From NCBI RefSeq assembly GCF_013030985.1, contig NZ_WPYP01000012.1, forward strand, positions 62,001-126,000: a stretch of DNA of 64,000 bases, written 5' to 3'. Position numbers and translations under genes: made by a program. This DNA is from Ruegeria arenilitoris (GTDB lineage: Bacteria; Pseudomonadota; Alphaproteobacteria; Rhodobacterales; Rhodobacteraceae). Position 1 is the first letter of the stretch. Every line of letters begins with the position of its first letter. Below are positions 25,436 to 34,737 of this stretch, in pieces. The notes beneath the pieces were generated by a model. It was not told the origin of the DNA. It did no database searches and saw nothing but the letters and a program-made list of their open reading frames with translations.

Positions 25436-26446
25436 TTACAGCTCGCGTGATCGCGGTGAAGTGGCCCAACCCGAACGGATATCATTATGGAAGGAGTGTG
25501 GGAACGGGATCATTCTGTTCGCCTCTTCATCCCAAAGCCGCCACCGCAAACATTCAACGGACTCTCTGAGCCCGATGGCCGCGCTGTTCCAATTCTGGGC
25601 GATTGCCGCATTGCATTCCTTCAGGCGATAGCACGGGATTTTCGCGTTGTAGTGGTGCAGATCATGAAACCCAAAATTCAAGAGCACAAAGTCGACGAGA
25701 ACCCCCAACCGCAACGAGCTTGCACCGTTCAATGCCGCAGCATGAGCGTTTTTTTCGCCCGTGTCCCGCCAATAGGTTTCCTCGAAATTGTGGCCGACAT
25801 AGACGACAAAAATGCCAAAGCTACCGGCAAAAACACTTCCGAGGATCAGGGTAAAAAACGCCCACCACCCCAGGAATTTGACCACCAGAAACCAGAAGCC
25901 AAACATAGCAATGTTCTGCAACAGCACGTCCCGGACACCGACTTTCAGCGTGTTTCTGGGCCAGCGGTACTGCACAAAATAAACCAGCAACGGCCCTAGA
26001 AGGAACAACGTGACCGGATGCCTGTAGATGCGATAGATCAGCTTCTTGGAAATGGGCGCGGCTTCGTATTCGCGCCGTGTCATCACATAAACCTCGTGGA
26101 CATCCCGGTGCTTTAAGTCTCCGAGATGCTGATGGTGCAGATTGTGATTGTACCTCAGAACGCTGTGCGCAATGCCCGAGAAAATCGAAAGGCAGTTGCC
26201 CAGAAGATCGTTCAGCTTTCGGCTGGAGAAATAGCTGTAATGCCCACAATCGTGTTGGATAGAATAAAGCCTCAGAATTCCTGCGCCAAAAAGCAATGCA
26301 CCACCAAACAGCGCCAGCCAGGAACCGGGAAAGGCGGCGGGAACGCCCAGCCCAAGCGCAACGATGACCACACTGATCGCAAGGGCTTTGCAGGCCGACC
26401 AATCGTCTGCTCGTGCAAATTCACGCGGAACTTTGATCGAGTTCAT
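25436..26446 (-). CDS. Membrane fatty-acid desaturase
   Basis: 336 residues with several hydrophobic helices and the three histidine boxes of the di-iron membrane desaturase family: HDCGH near residue 65, HNLHH near residue 101, and HDLHH near residue 260. Most of the protein between boxes 2 and 3 is membrane spanning. The family introduces double bonds or hydroxyls into acyl lipids, using electrons from a ferredoxin or cytochrome b5 type donor. It is transcribed in the same direction as the upstream methyltransferase (139-bp gap). The acyl position it acts on cannot be read. Confidence 0.88.
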   Translation of the reverse strand: MNSIKVPREFARADDWSACKALAISVVIVALGLGVPAAFPGSWLALFGGALLFGAGILRLYSIQHDCGHYSYFSSRKLNDLLGNCLSIFSGIAHSVLRYNHNLHHQHLGDLKHRDVHEVYVMTRREYEAAPISKKLIYRIYRHPVTLFLLGPLLVYFVQYRWPRNTLKVGVRDVLLQNIAMFGFWFLVVKFLGWWAFFTLILGSVFAGSFGIFVVYVGHNFEETYWRDTGEKNAHAAALNGASSLRLGVLVDFVLLNFGFHDLHHYNAKIPCYRLKECNAAIAQNWNSAAIGLRESVECLRWRLWDEEANRMIPFPHSFHNDIRSGWATSPRSREL

Positions 26447-26585
26447 TCTTAATCGCTTGTCAAAACCTGCTAATTTGAAGGCACTTTGTCACCAACGGCC
26501 TGACCTTAGCAAGGGTCAGTCAGCTTATGGTCGTCTGGAAATACACCCGCCTTGGCACAATGACCGCCCGAACCATCCCCAATTG

Positions 26586-27440
26586 TCACTCGGACACGCG
26601 GGAAAACTCCAAGAACATGTAGGGCTGAAGGTTCTCGCAAGGCCCAAGGCGAAACACCTGCGTAAGACCAAGAGCCTTTGCCGCGCGCCCGACCTTGTTG
26701 AACACTCCGATATGCTTCTGGAACACGGGATCGGTGTTGAACCGGTCGATCATCCGGTCCGTTATCTCGTGCCGCACACGCAATTTCAGCTGAGACCCCG
26801 CCAGATGGCGCTTGATCTGGGACAGCTGGACAAAGTTCAGACTATTCCAAAGGCCATGCACCTCATAGGTGTTCTCGACCCAGTCAATGCGCCGCCTGAA
26901 CATTCTGCCGGTCGTTGCCTTAGAACCGACAACGGGGATGTTGAAATGGGGCTCATAGGGAAAGCCATAATTGGGGCACAGCACCAGACACCGTCCTTGT
27001 GGTGTCAGGAACCGAGGAAGCGTGTCCAGAAAGTGCCGCCAATCCGGCAGATGCTCCAGCACATTGACCAGATAGACCAGGTCATAAGCCTTTGAGGGGT
27101 CATAATCTTCGTAGGCCGACCGATGAATTCGTGCCCCCAGCCCCTGGGCATGTTGCAGGACGCCTTCCATCGTCTCGAACCCTTCGGCAAAGGGTTCGAT
27201 CCCTTCCATGTAGATGTTTGGGCTCTGTTGCCCCAGCAATGTCAGCAGGATTCCAGCGCCGCAGCCGATTTCAAGCGCGCGGGCACCCGATGGCAATGCC
27301 GAAATCTCGGGGGCCAGATTGTGATAATGGAACCGTGCAGCGCTGAGCCAGATGTCTTTCAGTGGGAAGTCGAACCTTGCGAAATCGTCCAGAACCTCAT
27401 CGATTAAAAAAGGCCTTTCTCGGCGGTTCAACGAATGCAT
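26586..27440 (-). CDS. Class I SAM-dependent methyltransferase
   Basis: About 284 residues from the ATG at 27440 (upstream codons are not conserved-looking). The AdoMet-binding motif I is ALEIGCGAGILLTLLG near residue 55; motif II/III is YDLVYLVNVLEHLPDWRHFL, typical of Methyltransf_11/UbiE-like enzymes. The C-terminal 110 residues are a distinct cap with several aromatic residues. Substrate unknown; lying between a desaturase and a DUF5765 membrane protein, a lipid-linked substrate is possible but not shown. Confidence 0.82.
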   Translation of the reverse strand: MHSLNRRERPFLIDEVLDDFARFDFPLKDIWLSAARFHYHNLAPEISALPSGARALEIGCGAGILLTLLGQQSPNIYMEGIEPFAEGFETMEGVLQHAQGLGARIHRSAYEDYDPSKAYDLVYLVNVLEHLPDWRHFLDTLPRFLTPQGRCLVLCPNYGFPYEPHFNIPVVGSKATTGRMFRRRIDWVENTYEVHGLWNSLNFVQLSQIKRHLAGSQLKLRVRHEITDRMIDRFNTDPVFQKHIGVFNKVGRAAKALGLTQVFRLGPCENLQPYMFLEFSRVSE

Positions 27441-27480
27441 ACTGATCCCGACATGATTAGTTTCGGAAATTGATAGAACA

Positions 27481-28248
27481 ATGTGTTGGAGTGGACCAGC
27501 TTCATATACGATAGCAGCCATTGGGGTCGTCGCCACCGTAAAAGCAATACGTCAGGGCGACAGCGCCTTGCTCTGGTCCCCGCTGGTGTATTTCACGGCC
27601 ATCGAAGTGCTGCAGGGATACTCCTACTCGGTCGAAGGCCAGTGTGCCCTGCCCCAGAACCAGGTCGCAGCCCTGCTGGCCTATGTGCACATCGCGTTCC
27701 AGCCATTGTTCACCTGTATCCTGGCGCTGTACTTCATCCCAAGCGACATGCGCCGGATGATCATGCCGATCGTGCTGGGCATCGGGGCACTGACCGGAGC
27801 GTATCTGTTGATACAAATCTATCCCTTCGAATGGGCCGGCGCGTGCAGGCCCGGGCGGCTGTTGTGCAGCGACCATCTTTGCGTGAAGAAGGAAAGCTGG
27901 CATATCGGCTGGCACTTACCCTTGAATGATCTGGGAGAGCGGCTGCCCGCCACGATATTCGGGCAACAATACGATTTGAATTTTCCGGTTTATTTCACCG
28001 TGATGTTCATACTTCCGGCCCTGTTCGGCGCCTGGAAAGTGGCTGGTTTTCAACTGTTGGTCGGACCGACACTGGCTTGGGCCACGGCATCCAGCCCCAC
28101 GGAAATGCCCGCCATATGGTGTCTTTTCTCGCTGGGGATCGTCGTGACTATTGTCTTCACGCCACTACGGGAATTTCTGTTCGTGAAGACCTGGCCCTTA
28201 TGGGATGTGCTGCGCAAGGTGAACGGTAGATATAAAAGAACACTCTAG
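27481..28248 (+). CDS. DUF5765-like multi-pass membrane protein
   Basis: 255 residues beginning MCWSGPASY, the N-terminus I associate with DUF5765. About seven hydrophobic helices are visible. Notable polar motifs are EVLQGYSYSVEGQCALPQNQ near residue 42 and CRPGRLLCSDHLCVKKESWH near residue 120, containing cysteines and histidines that could bind metal or haem. Function unknown. It is divergent from the methyltransferase gene by 40 bp, so the two probably share a control region. Confidence 0.75.
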   Translation: MCWSGPASYTIAAIGVVATVKAIRQGDSALLWSPLVYFTAIEVLQGYSYSVEGQCALPQNQVAALLAYVHIAFQPLFTCILALYFIPSDMRRMIMPIVLGIGALTGAYLLIQIYPFEWAGACRPGRLLCSDHLCVKKESWHIGWHLPLNDLGERLPATIFGQQYDLNFPVYFTVMFILPALFGAWKVAGFQLLVGPTLAWATASSPTEMPAIWCLFSLGIVVTIVFTPLREFLFVKTWPLWDVLRKVNGRYKRTL

Positions 28249-28381
28249 AAACCGTACAAGCCGTTCACCCTACGCATCACCATTTCTCCTCTCATCACGC
28301 TTGCGATCTGAATGTGTTCAACTTTGGACACCAAGACCCCCCTCGAGCATTTGAAAGGCGAAAATCCAAACCGACACGGCC

Positions 28382-29110
28382 CTAGGCCGTGTCTTTTTCA
28401 GCCAGTTGGTAAAGAACCCACTCTTCTGACAGCCCCTTCAATGTCTTTGGCCCCACCTTGGAGAATTCCAGACCTGACCCAAGAACCAGGTCGCGGACGG
28501 TGCTGGACACCCAGACATGCCCGCCCGGTGTGAGGCTGAGAACACGGGCCGCAATTGCAATCGCGATCCCGGTCACGTCGTTCACGGTGCGCAAACACTC
28601 GCCCGCATGAATCCCGGTGCGGATCTTGAGGCCGGATTTACTTGCTTCGGCCTGAAACTCCCGGGCACATGCGATTGCGGCACTGGGTCTTGGGAACGCT
28701 GCCAGCAATCCATCACCCATCAACTTGATAAGTGAGCCGTCGTGCCGAGCAACCGTCTTGATCGCGGCCGCATCAAGACAATCCATGACATCCCGCCATT
28801 TCGCGTCGCCAAGGCGTGCGATGATTTCGGTCGAATTCACCACGTCGGTCATCATGATCGTGATCAGGAGACTGTCGTTTTCATTGTCGCCTGCGTTAAG
28901 CGAAATGTTCTCTTGAAAAGTCTGGTCGATCAGGTTGCCCTGATCCGACTGGGCCTTGCCGGGCCGGGTCGGGAATCTTTTAACAATCGCCGGATCGTCT
29001 CTGGTCATGTCGAGAACACCCAAAGAACCAAGGTTCTTCCAGGGGCTCAGCGGTTCAAGCATTTCGGGATAATCAACAGGCTCAATAATTGAAAACGATG
29101 TGTTCAGCAT
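28382..29110 (-). CDS. Class III adenylate/guanylate cyclase-domain protein
   Basis: 242 residues. The first 80 or so have no recognised domain. From about residue 80 a class III cyclase catalytic domain follows: MMTDVVNSTEIIARLGDAKW (first metal Asp in TDVVNST), SLIKLMGDGLLAAFPRPSAA (GDG metal motif) and the helical GIHAGECLRTVNDVTGIAIA. It should make cAMP or, less likely, cGMP. It has no membrane segment or obvious sensor domain. It is a single gene divergent from the response-regulator/kinase pair 220 bp away. Confidence 0.86.
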   Translation of the reverse strand: MLNTSFSIIEPVDYPEMLEPLSPWKNLGSLGVLDMTRDDPAIVKRFPTRPGKAQSDQGNLIDQTFQENISLNAGDNENDSLLITIMMTDVVNSTEIIARLGDAKWRDVMDCLDAAAIKTVARHDGSLIKLMGDGLLAAFPRPSAAIACAREFQAEASKSGLKIRTGIHAGECLRTVNDVTGIAIAIAARVLSLTPGGHVWVSSTVRDLVLGSGLEFSKVGPKTLKGLSEEWVLYQLAEKDTA

Positions 29111-29329
29111 TTGTGCACCACCAAATAAGGTATTTGCACTGCAGGCTACTTGCTTATTGTCAACAAGCCGCGACGCAAATGTTAATGAGATATTAACGGC
29201 GGCTGGTTTAGCGCACGCTAGGCTTGTGCCTTACGGGGTACATATTCCAAAAAGGAGTTAGAGCACAGCGGACCGCGACATCCACCCACGTGAAATCGCG
29301 TATCGAAACATGGTGTTGAGGACGGACCC

Positions 29330-30037
29330 TTGAAGAAGCTGAATGTACTGTTGGTAGAAGATGATCCGTCACTGCTTGCTTTGACGTCCGCGCTTCTCAG
29401 ACCTCATTTCAGTGTTCTGCAGGCCTCTAATGTTGCAGAGGCCCGCGCGGTCCTTGCCTCAAAACCTGTCGATATTGCGCTGCTCGATCTGGGCCTGCCG
29501 GACGAGGACGGACTGGTTCTGGCCCGTTCGATGCGGGCGAAATCGGCCCATCCCCCCATCATCTTCGTGTCCTCCAGGGACAGTGCCAGTGACAAGATCA
29601 ACGGGCTGGACATTGGGGGTGACGACTACTTGACCAAACCCTTTGATCCCGATGAGCTTTTGTCGCGCATAAACGCGGTTCTGCGGCGAACGAACGCCCA
29701 TGCGTCGGCCCCGCGCAGGGAGACCCGGGTGCGCCTTGGTGAAGTGGAAATAGACCTCGACACAAGGCAAGTGTGGAACGAGCGGCTGGAAACCACCCCC
29801 TTCACCCGCGCCGAATTCGATGTGTTGATGGCGATCGTCAATGCAAACGGGCGGGTGTTGTCCCGCGCGGTTCTGCTGGACGCCGTTGCCCTGTCGCCGG
29901 ATCATGATGCCGGCGAACGCACAATCGACGCATTGGTCGCGAAAATCCGCAAAAAGCTGTCCAACGGACAAGATGGACCCAAAATAATCTCAACTGTCCA
30001 TGGCGTCGGCTACCGGCTGGGGCTGGTGCGCAGTTGA
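29330..30037 (+). CDS. OmpR-family response regulator
   Basis: 235 residues from a TTG start (GAGGA about 8 bases upstream). The receiver has acidic EDD at residues 9-11, phospho-acceptor D53 in LLDLGLPDEDG, and K in TKPFDPDELL. The C-terminal winged helix (TPFTRAEFDVLMAIVNANGR; ISTVHGVGYRL) is the OmpR/PhoB DNA-binding type. Its stop overlaps the start of the hybrid kinase gene (TTGA), showing a co-translated pair. Target genes are not evident; the divergent cyclase gene is one possibility. Confidence 0.92.
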   Translation: MKKLNVLLVEDDPSLLALTSALLRPHFSVLQASNVAEARAVLASKPVDIALLDLGLPDEDGLVLARSMRAKSAHPPIIFVSSRDSASDKINGLDIGGDDYLTKPFDPDELLSRINAVLRRTNAHASAPRRETRVRLGEVEIDLDTRQVWNERLETTPFTRAEFDVLMAIVNANGRVLSRAVLLDAVALSPDHDAGERTIDALVAKIRKKLSNGQDGPKIISTVHGVGYRLGLVRS

Positions 30038-32172
30038 AAGCCCGAGCCTACATATATGACGAGCCTATCAATGCGGTTACCCAAAACTTCGTTGATAAGA
30101 CAGTCGAGGGCAAATACCGCGAGTGGTATTTCGAATCCACGCGCGGCCAATTCCGGACCGCCTTGTTGTTCGGGGCGTCGTTCTACGTCGTTTACGCCTT
30201 TCTTGAAGTCTTTGTGCTGAATGGGCGGTCATTCTCGGGACAGGACTTGGCAGTCTGGGGGGCCAGACTATTCATCATCTCGTTTATCTTTGGACTTTTC
30301 TTTTTCTCTCACAAGCTTCCCGCGCGCACGCTGCCCATCATCATTTCGGTTGGCTGGACCGCGATGTACCTTGCGATCTGGGCTGCGTTTGCGTTTTCGG
30401 GCGATCATGCCTCCAAAGACTTCCTGTACCGCTTTGCTTTGATCAGTTTGGCGGGAACAGTTTTTCTGCCCTTTGTCTTTTCTCACTCGGCAGCGCTGCA
30501 ACTTATGCTTTTCATCCCGGTCTCCTATTTTCTGGTGTTTGATAACTCCGGCAGCGGCATCGATACCTGGATCGGGCCTTCCTTTGTTCTGTGCTCGACC
30601 GTTCTGATTGGCCTTTATGCCAAGTTTTTCTCGGAAAGGACGTTGCGGGCAAACTTTGTGCAAAGTGTCTATCTTGAAAAAGCGCGTAATGACGCGGAGA
30701 AGGCGAATGAAGCAAAGTCGCAGTTTCTGGCAACCGCCAGCCATGAGCTCCGCACACCCCTGAACGGCATCGTCGGGAATATCCGGCTGATCAAACTGAT
30801 GCCCCAGGACCGCGCGTCGCTGGATCAGCGGCTGGACGAAATCGAACGCTCGAGCCTGGCGATGAGAAACCTCATCGACGACGTTCTGAACATCGCAAGG
30901 CTGGAAGAAAAAGCCGAAGATCACGAGTTTCAGACTTTCAACCTGTCTGAAATCCTTCAGGATCTTGAGGCCGTTCTGCGCCCGCTGGCCCGTTCCAAAA
31001 ATCTGCAGCTGATCATCCCTCAATTCGACGATGGCGTTTACCTCAGCGGCAATAGCGGACACCTGAGGCACATCCTGCTGAACCTTCTGGGCAATGCAGT
31101 GAAATTCACCCATGAGGGCTCGGTGACCTTGTCGTTCGAGCAATCGAAACAGTCCGTGGCCTTCACGGTCAGCGACACCGGGATCGGTGTACCCGAGGAT
31201 CAGGTTGCCAGCATTTTTGAACCCTTCACGCAGGCATCGAACATTGACTCCCGCAAAATAGGGGGAACCGGGCTGGGGCTTTCGATCGTGCGCGGGCTTG
31301 TGACCTCGCTGGAAGGGCAGGTGTCCGTGAAAAGCAGCCTGGGTGAAGGCACGGTTTTCCGGGTCGAAGTCCCGTTTCAGGCCGCCCCGGCACCGTCGCC
31401 CCAATCCGAGGCCGCAGGGCTGGCTGTTACTGTGGGCAAGCAGCAGAACGTTCTGATTGTCGAAGACGATCCCACCAGCATGGAAATCCTCAAAAGCCTG
31501 TTGGAGCGAGATGGCCATGAAGTCACCGCCGCAGCAAACGGCCGCGATGCAAAAGAGCTGTTCCGGCCAGACGACGTTGATTGCATTCTGACTGATATCC
31601 GCCTTCCCGATACGACGGGCGTTCAACTGGCACGCGACCTCAAGGGAATTGCCAGGGCCAAGCGGCCTGAAAAGACGATCGCGACCATCGCCGTGACAGC
31701 AAACGTGATGCCCGAAGACCTTGATGAGTATACGGCAGCAGGGTTCGACGCAGTCGTCTCCAAGCCGCTGGACGAACGTGTTCTGTACGGAGCGATCCGA
31801 GCGTCGATAGATAAACACCCATCAGACAAGCCATACGTGTCCAAAGGGTCAGAAGCCACCAAGGCGCGCCTGAGCAAGTTCCTGAGCGGTGAAGAAATGG
31901 AACAAGTCTTTCTGGCTTTCAGAGACTCACTGGAAGATTGCCACACGCAGCTGAAGAAAGCGCAAAAGCAGGGAGATCGGGATCGGATAGAGTTCCTGGT
32001 ACATCGAGTATCCGGCAGCGTTTCGAGCTTTGGCGAAACTGAACTTGCCAACATGGCAAAATCTGTCGAAGCACTCTTGAAGTCCGGCACTGAAAACTAT
32101 GGCGCCGAGTTGAAAGAACTGATTGATTCCTGTGGGACCGTATTGAAGAGCCTCAAAAAACGAACGGCTTGA
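30034..32172 (+). CDS. Hybrid sensor histidine kinase with receiver and HPt domains
   Basis: 712 residues from a TTG overlapping the upstream stop. Residues about 40-200 are six or so hydrophobic helices forming a membrane sensor with no large periplasmic loop. HisKA has H237 in ASHELRTPLNGIVG; the ATPase has NLLGNAVKFTHEG and GGTGLGLSIV. A receiver follows with D521 in ILTDIRLPD, then an HPt domain with H657 in LVHRVSGSVSSFG. The full His-Asp-His chain could pass phosphate to the adjacent OmpR-type regulator. The signal is unknown. Confidence 0.92.
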   Translation: MKARAYIYDEPINAVTQNFVDKTVEGKYREWYFESTRGQFRTALLFGASFYVVYAFLEVFVLNGRSFSGQDLAVWGARLFIISFIFGLFFFSHKLPARTLPIIISVGWTAMYLAIWAAFAFSGDHASKDFLYRFALISLAGTVFLPFVFSHSAALQLMLFIPVSYFLVFDNSGSGIDTWIGPSFVLCSTVLIGLYAKFFSERTLRANFVQSVYLEKARNDAEKANEAKSQFLATASHELRTPLNGIVGNIRLIKLMPQDRASLDQRLDEIERSSLAMRNLIDDVLNIARLEEKAEDHEFQTFNLSEILQDLEAVLRPLARSKNLQLIIPQFDDGVYLSGNSGHLRHILLNLLGNAVKFTHEGSVTLSFEQSKQSVAFTVSDTGIGVPEDQVASIFEPFTQASNIDSRKIGGTGLGLSIVRGLVTSLEGQVSVKSSLGEGTVFRVEVPFQAAPAPSPQSEAAGLAVTVGKQQNVLIVEDDPTSMEILKSLLERDGHEVTAAANGRDAKELFRPDDVDCILTDIRLPDTTGVQLARDLKGIARAKRPEKTIATIAVTANVMPEDLDEYTAAGFDAVVSKPLDERVLYGAIRASIDKHPSDKPYVSKGSEATKARLSKFLSGEEMEQVFLAFRDSLEDCHTQLKKAQKQGDRDRIEFLVHRVSGSVSSFGETELANMAKSVEALLKSGTENYGAELKELIDSCGTVLKSLKKRTA

Positions 32173-32516
32173 CAGGCCGGGCTCCGACAGTCGCCCCTTC
32201 TGTCCGGAAATAGAACATAACAAGGCACGTTCAGGCTTTTTCTCACAATCTTGGGTGTTGCATACTAACGCGTACTGTAATTACGCGCGCTTCCCCTCGA
32301 CAATAATAATCCTCAAGGTCCGTTAGTTGTTTTATATTTTATTGGCATTCTTAGGCCCCTTTTTGTGCCCTCAGGGCCATAACAGGAAACAGGGCACAAG
32401 AAATAAGATGAACTGAATTCATCTCATCTCGAAATTTTGAAATATTGAAAAAGGTCCGACCCCTGTCAGTTTGCGCGTGCAATCAGGCCTCTCTCAGGAT
32501 GGAAAAGAGAACCCCT
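32173..32516. promoter_or_regulatory. AT-rich intergenic region with inverted repeat
   Basis: This 344-bp gap holds no gene. It contains an inverted repeat CGCGTA-N7-TACGCG at 32269-32287 and a very AT-rich stretch (about 32300-32350) that could hold the promoter of the 2OG oxygenase gene downstream. No binding protein can be named. Confidence 0.4.
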
Positions 32517-33521
32517 ATGGCACAAGATCTCGTTGCTCAACTGGATGACAAGCTGCGTGCAAAGCGTGAATCCTTCGACAAACCCCCTGTGATCGACATC
32601 GCTCCGTTGCTGGACGGCAGTGACAAGCAGAAAGTGGCAAAGGAAATTCGGTGGGCACTTTCGAACGCCGGTTTCATGTATGTGAAGAATCACGGCATCG
32701 CGCAGGATTTCGTCGATCAGGTCTTCGACGTCACCCGCCGCTTTTTCGGCCTGCCGATGGAAGACAAGATGAAGCTGCATGTCAGCAACTCGGACGTGGC
32801 ACTTCGCGGCTATATCGAGCCCTACGGAGAAAACACCGACCCGACCAAGACCAAGGACCTGAAAGAGTGTTTCGACATCGGGCCCGAGCGCGACGCATTG
32901 GAGGGACCGTTCTTCGGCCCCAATCAATGGACGGACGCACTGCCCGAATTCCAGGACCTGGTCTATGGCTACCACCAGAAAATGGTCACGCTGTCCAAAC
33001 AGTTGCTGGGCGGTATCGCTTTGAGCCTGGACCTGTCTGAAACCCACTTCGAAAGCCAGATGCAAAACCCGATCAGCATCCAACGTTTGCTGCACTACCC
33101 ACCGCAAAACGGCATGATTGACGAAAAGATTATCGGTATCGGCGCACATACCGATTATGGAAACCTGACCATTCTGGCTCAGGACGATGTCGGTGGTCTT
33201 CAGGTGATGAACCGCGAAGGCAATTGGGTCGAGGGGTCTCCGATCCCGGGGACGTTCGTGATCAATATCGGGGACCTGATCCAGCGCCTGACCAATGATG
33301 TCTATCTGGCTAACATGCATCGTGTCATCAACACATCGGGTCGCGAACGCTATTCAATCCCGTTCTTCATTGATGCTGACTATGATGCGGTGTTCACGCC
33401 TTTGGACACGTGCATCTCGGACGAAAATCCGCGCCGCTATGAAGGCGTCACATGCGGAGCACATAAGTTCGGACGCTTCGCCGCCAGCTACGCCCATCTG
33501 AAAGTGAGCCTCCGCAACTGA
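32517..33521 (+). CDS. 2-oxoglutarate/Fe(II) oxygenase, isopenicillin-N-synthase-like
   Basis: About 334 residues from the ATG at 32517 (an ATG at 32499 is also possible). The N-terminal DIOX_N region has DIAPLLDGSD and NAGFMYVKNHGI. The iron-binding triad is H211 and D213 in HTDYGNLTIL and H268 in LANMHRVIN, and the 2OG-binding Arg lies in RERYSIPFF. These enzymes hydroxylate, demethylate or cyclise small molecules. Bacterial members act on varied substrates including hydroxamates, uric acid and ethylene-forming reactions; no specific role can be assigned here. It is a single gene, with a strong hairpin after the stop. Confidence 0.88.
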   Translation: MAQDLVAQLDDKLRAKRESFDKPPVIDIAPLLDGSDKQKVAKEIRWALSNAGFMYVKNHGIAQDFVDQVFDVTRRFFGLPMEDKMKLHVSNSDVALRGYIEPYGENTDPTKTKDLKECFDIGPERDALEGPFFGPNQWTDALPEFQDLVYGYHQKMVTLSKQLLGGIALSLDLSETHFESQMQNPISIQRLLHYPPQNGMIDEKIIGIGAHTDYGNLTILAQDDVGGLQVMNREGNWVEGSPIPGTFVINIGDLIQRLTNDVYLANMHRVINTSGRERYSIPFFIDADYDAVFTPLDTCISDENPRRYEGVTCGAHKFGRFAASYAHLKVSLRN

Positions 33522-33613
33522 CCAGGTTGTCAGAGTTCAAAGAGGCATCGTCGCAGTCTCTGTCATGAGCGGTTTTTGAGTGTGCTCTTCGCCAGGGCTG
33601 AGCTGAAAACACA

Positions 33614-33641
33614 CAATCGACGCCATTTGAGGCGTCGATTG
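33614..33641. terminator. Strong bidirectional terminator hairpin
   Basis: CAATCGACGCC, loop ATTTGA, GGCGTCGATTG: a perfect 11-bp stem between the convergent oxygenase and tcuB-like genes. In the minus direction it is followed by a TGTGTTTTC tract, so it mainly terminates the tcuAB-like operon. Confidence 0.72.
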
Positions 33642-33669
33642 CAAGCCACTCAATGGGGCCGCAACGAAC

Positions 33670-34737
33670 CTAAGCGCCCCGCCCCCTTTGAGCATCCCGG
33701 ACAAGAGCGGCCATACGGTAAAACCCATGCGCCATTTTGGTATACGGCATCAGCAGAAAGAAGGTCAGAACCGATCCAAGGTGGATGGCAAGAAGCGCAG
33801 GCATCAGAGACGTTGAGCCAAGGGCATAGAGAACCAGCCCGCTAAACCCCACAAACCCGAGCAACATGATGAATCCGATATCGCCGCCCCATGCCAACGG
33901 GTCGCCGAGGTCGCGGTCTGACTTTTGCTTCAGCAGTGCCATGGCACCGCAGCCTACTGTCAGCAGGATGCCACCGGAAATCCCGAATAGCTTGGGCAAC
34001 GACCAGAACCCGTAAGGCGCGTGCATCCCGAAGCCATAATGCATGATCGTCGCTACCGATGTAGACGCAAAGCACAGCAGGAACCCATACATGATGGCGT
34101 GGTGAATGTGACGTCGACCCTGACTGAACCGGTCTTCATCCTCAAAATTACAGCCCTCGCCGTGGCCTGCGGAGAGATCCTGCATCCTGCCGGCGCGCTT
34201 GAAGGCCGTCATCAAATCAGTCTTTTGGATGGGTTTGCCGCCGACCGCAGTCCAATAGCGCCTCAGGCTGAAGGCGATGCTAAAGAGCGGCAGCAAAAAT
34301 GCCGGAGCAAAGATCGCGACCATCGCATTGTGCGACAGAACGGCGTAAAACCCCTCCCCTCCGCCGGAGCCGATGGCGCGTATAGCCCAGAACAGCAGGG
34401 CAAATCCGATCACAAGCGCCAGCGCTATTGCCCCGCCTTGAGTGTGGAACCGGCGCGCCAGAGGCTGCGGCCATGCGAAGCTTTCCCAACTGTCTCGCCG
34501 CACCTCGGCCAGAGCTTTCGGAAAGTTGAGGTCAAACTCGTGCGGAGCCGTATACTGACAGGCGTAGTAGCAACCCCGGCAATTGTGGCACAGATTAGCC
34601 AGTTGCGTGATGTCTCCATCGGAAAACGCGCGTTCCGCATGTAAGGATGGAAAGACCGAGCAATAGCCCTCGCAATATCGGCAGGCGTTGCAGATCTCTG
34701 CCTGACGGCGGGCTTCCTGAATAAGATCAGTTTGCAT
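33670..34737 (-). CDS. tcuB: TcuB/CitB-like Fe-S membrane oxidoreductase
   Basis: About 355 residues from the ATG at 34737, overlapping the upstream tcuA-like gene by 11 bp. The N-terminal cytosolic part has two 4Fe-4S clusters (CNACRYCEGYCSVFP and CHNCRGCYYACQYTAPHEF). Six or so membrane helices follow with histidines suited to haem b (HHAIMYGF, MHYGFGMHA). TcuB passes electrons from reduced TcuA flavin into the quinone pool during tricarballylate oxidation to cis-aconitate. The ATG was chosen over an earlier start because it fits the family length. Confidence 0.88.
   Translation of the reverse strand: MQTDLIQEARRQAEICNACRYCEGYCSVFPSLHAERAFSDGDITQLANLCHNCRGCYYACQYTAPHEFDLNFPKALAEVRRDSWESFAWPQPLARRFHTQGGAIALALVIGFALLFWAIRAIGSGGGEGFYAVLSHNAMVAIFAPAFLLPLFSIAFSLRRYWTAVGGKPIQKTDLMTAFKRAGRMQDLSAGHGEGCNFEDEDRFSQGRRHIHHAIMYGFLLCFASTSVATIMHYGFGMHAPYGFWSLPKLFGISGGILLTVGCGAMALLKQKSDRDLGDPLAWGGDIGFIMLLGFVGFSGLVLYALGSTSLMPALLAIHLGSVLTFFLLMPYTKMAHGFYRMAALVRDAQRGRGA

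Noticed and set aside
30268-31818. 516-codon open frame antisense to the hybrid kinase
   Set aside because: It is a shadow frame of high-GC coding DNA; the sense frame carries all kinase motifs and the antisense translation has no recognisable domain.
34021-34644. 207-codon plus-strand frame opposite tcuB
   Set aside because: Antisense shadow; tcuB has the clusters and membrane helices.
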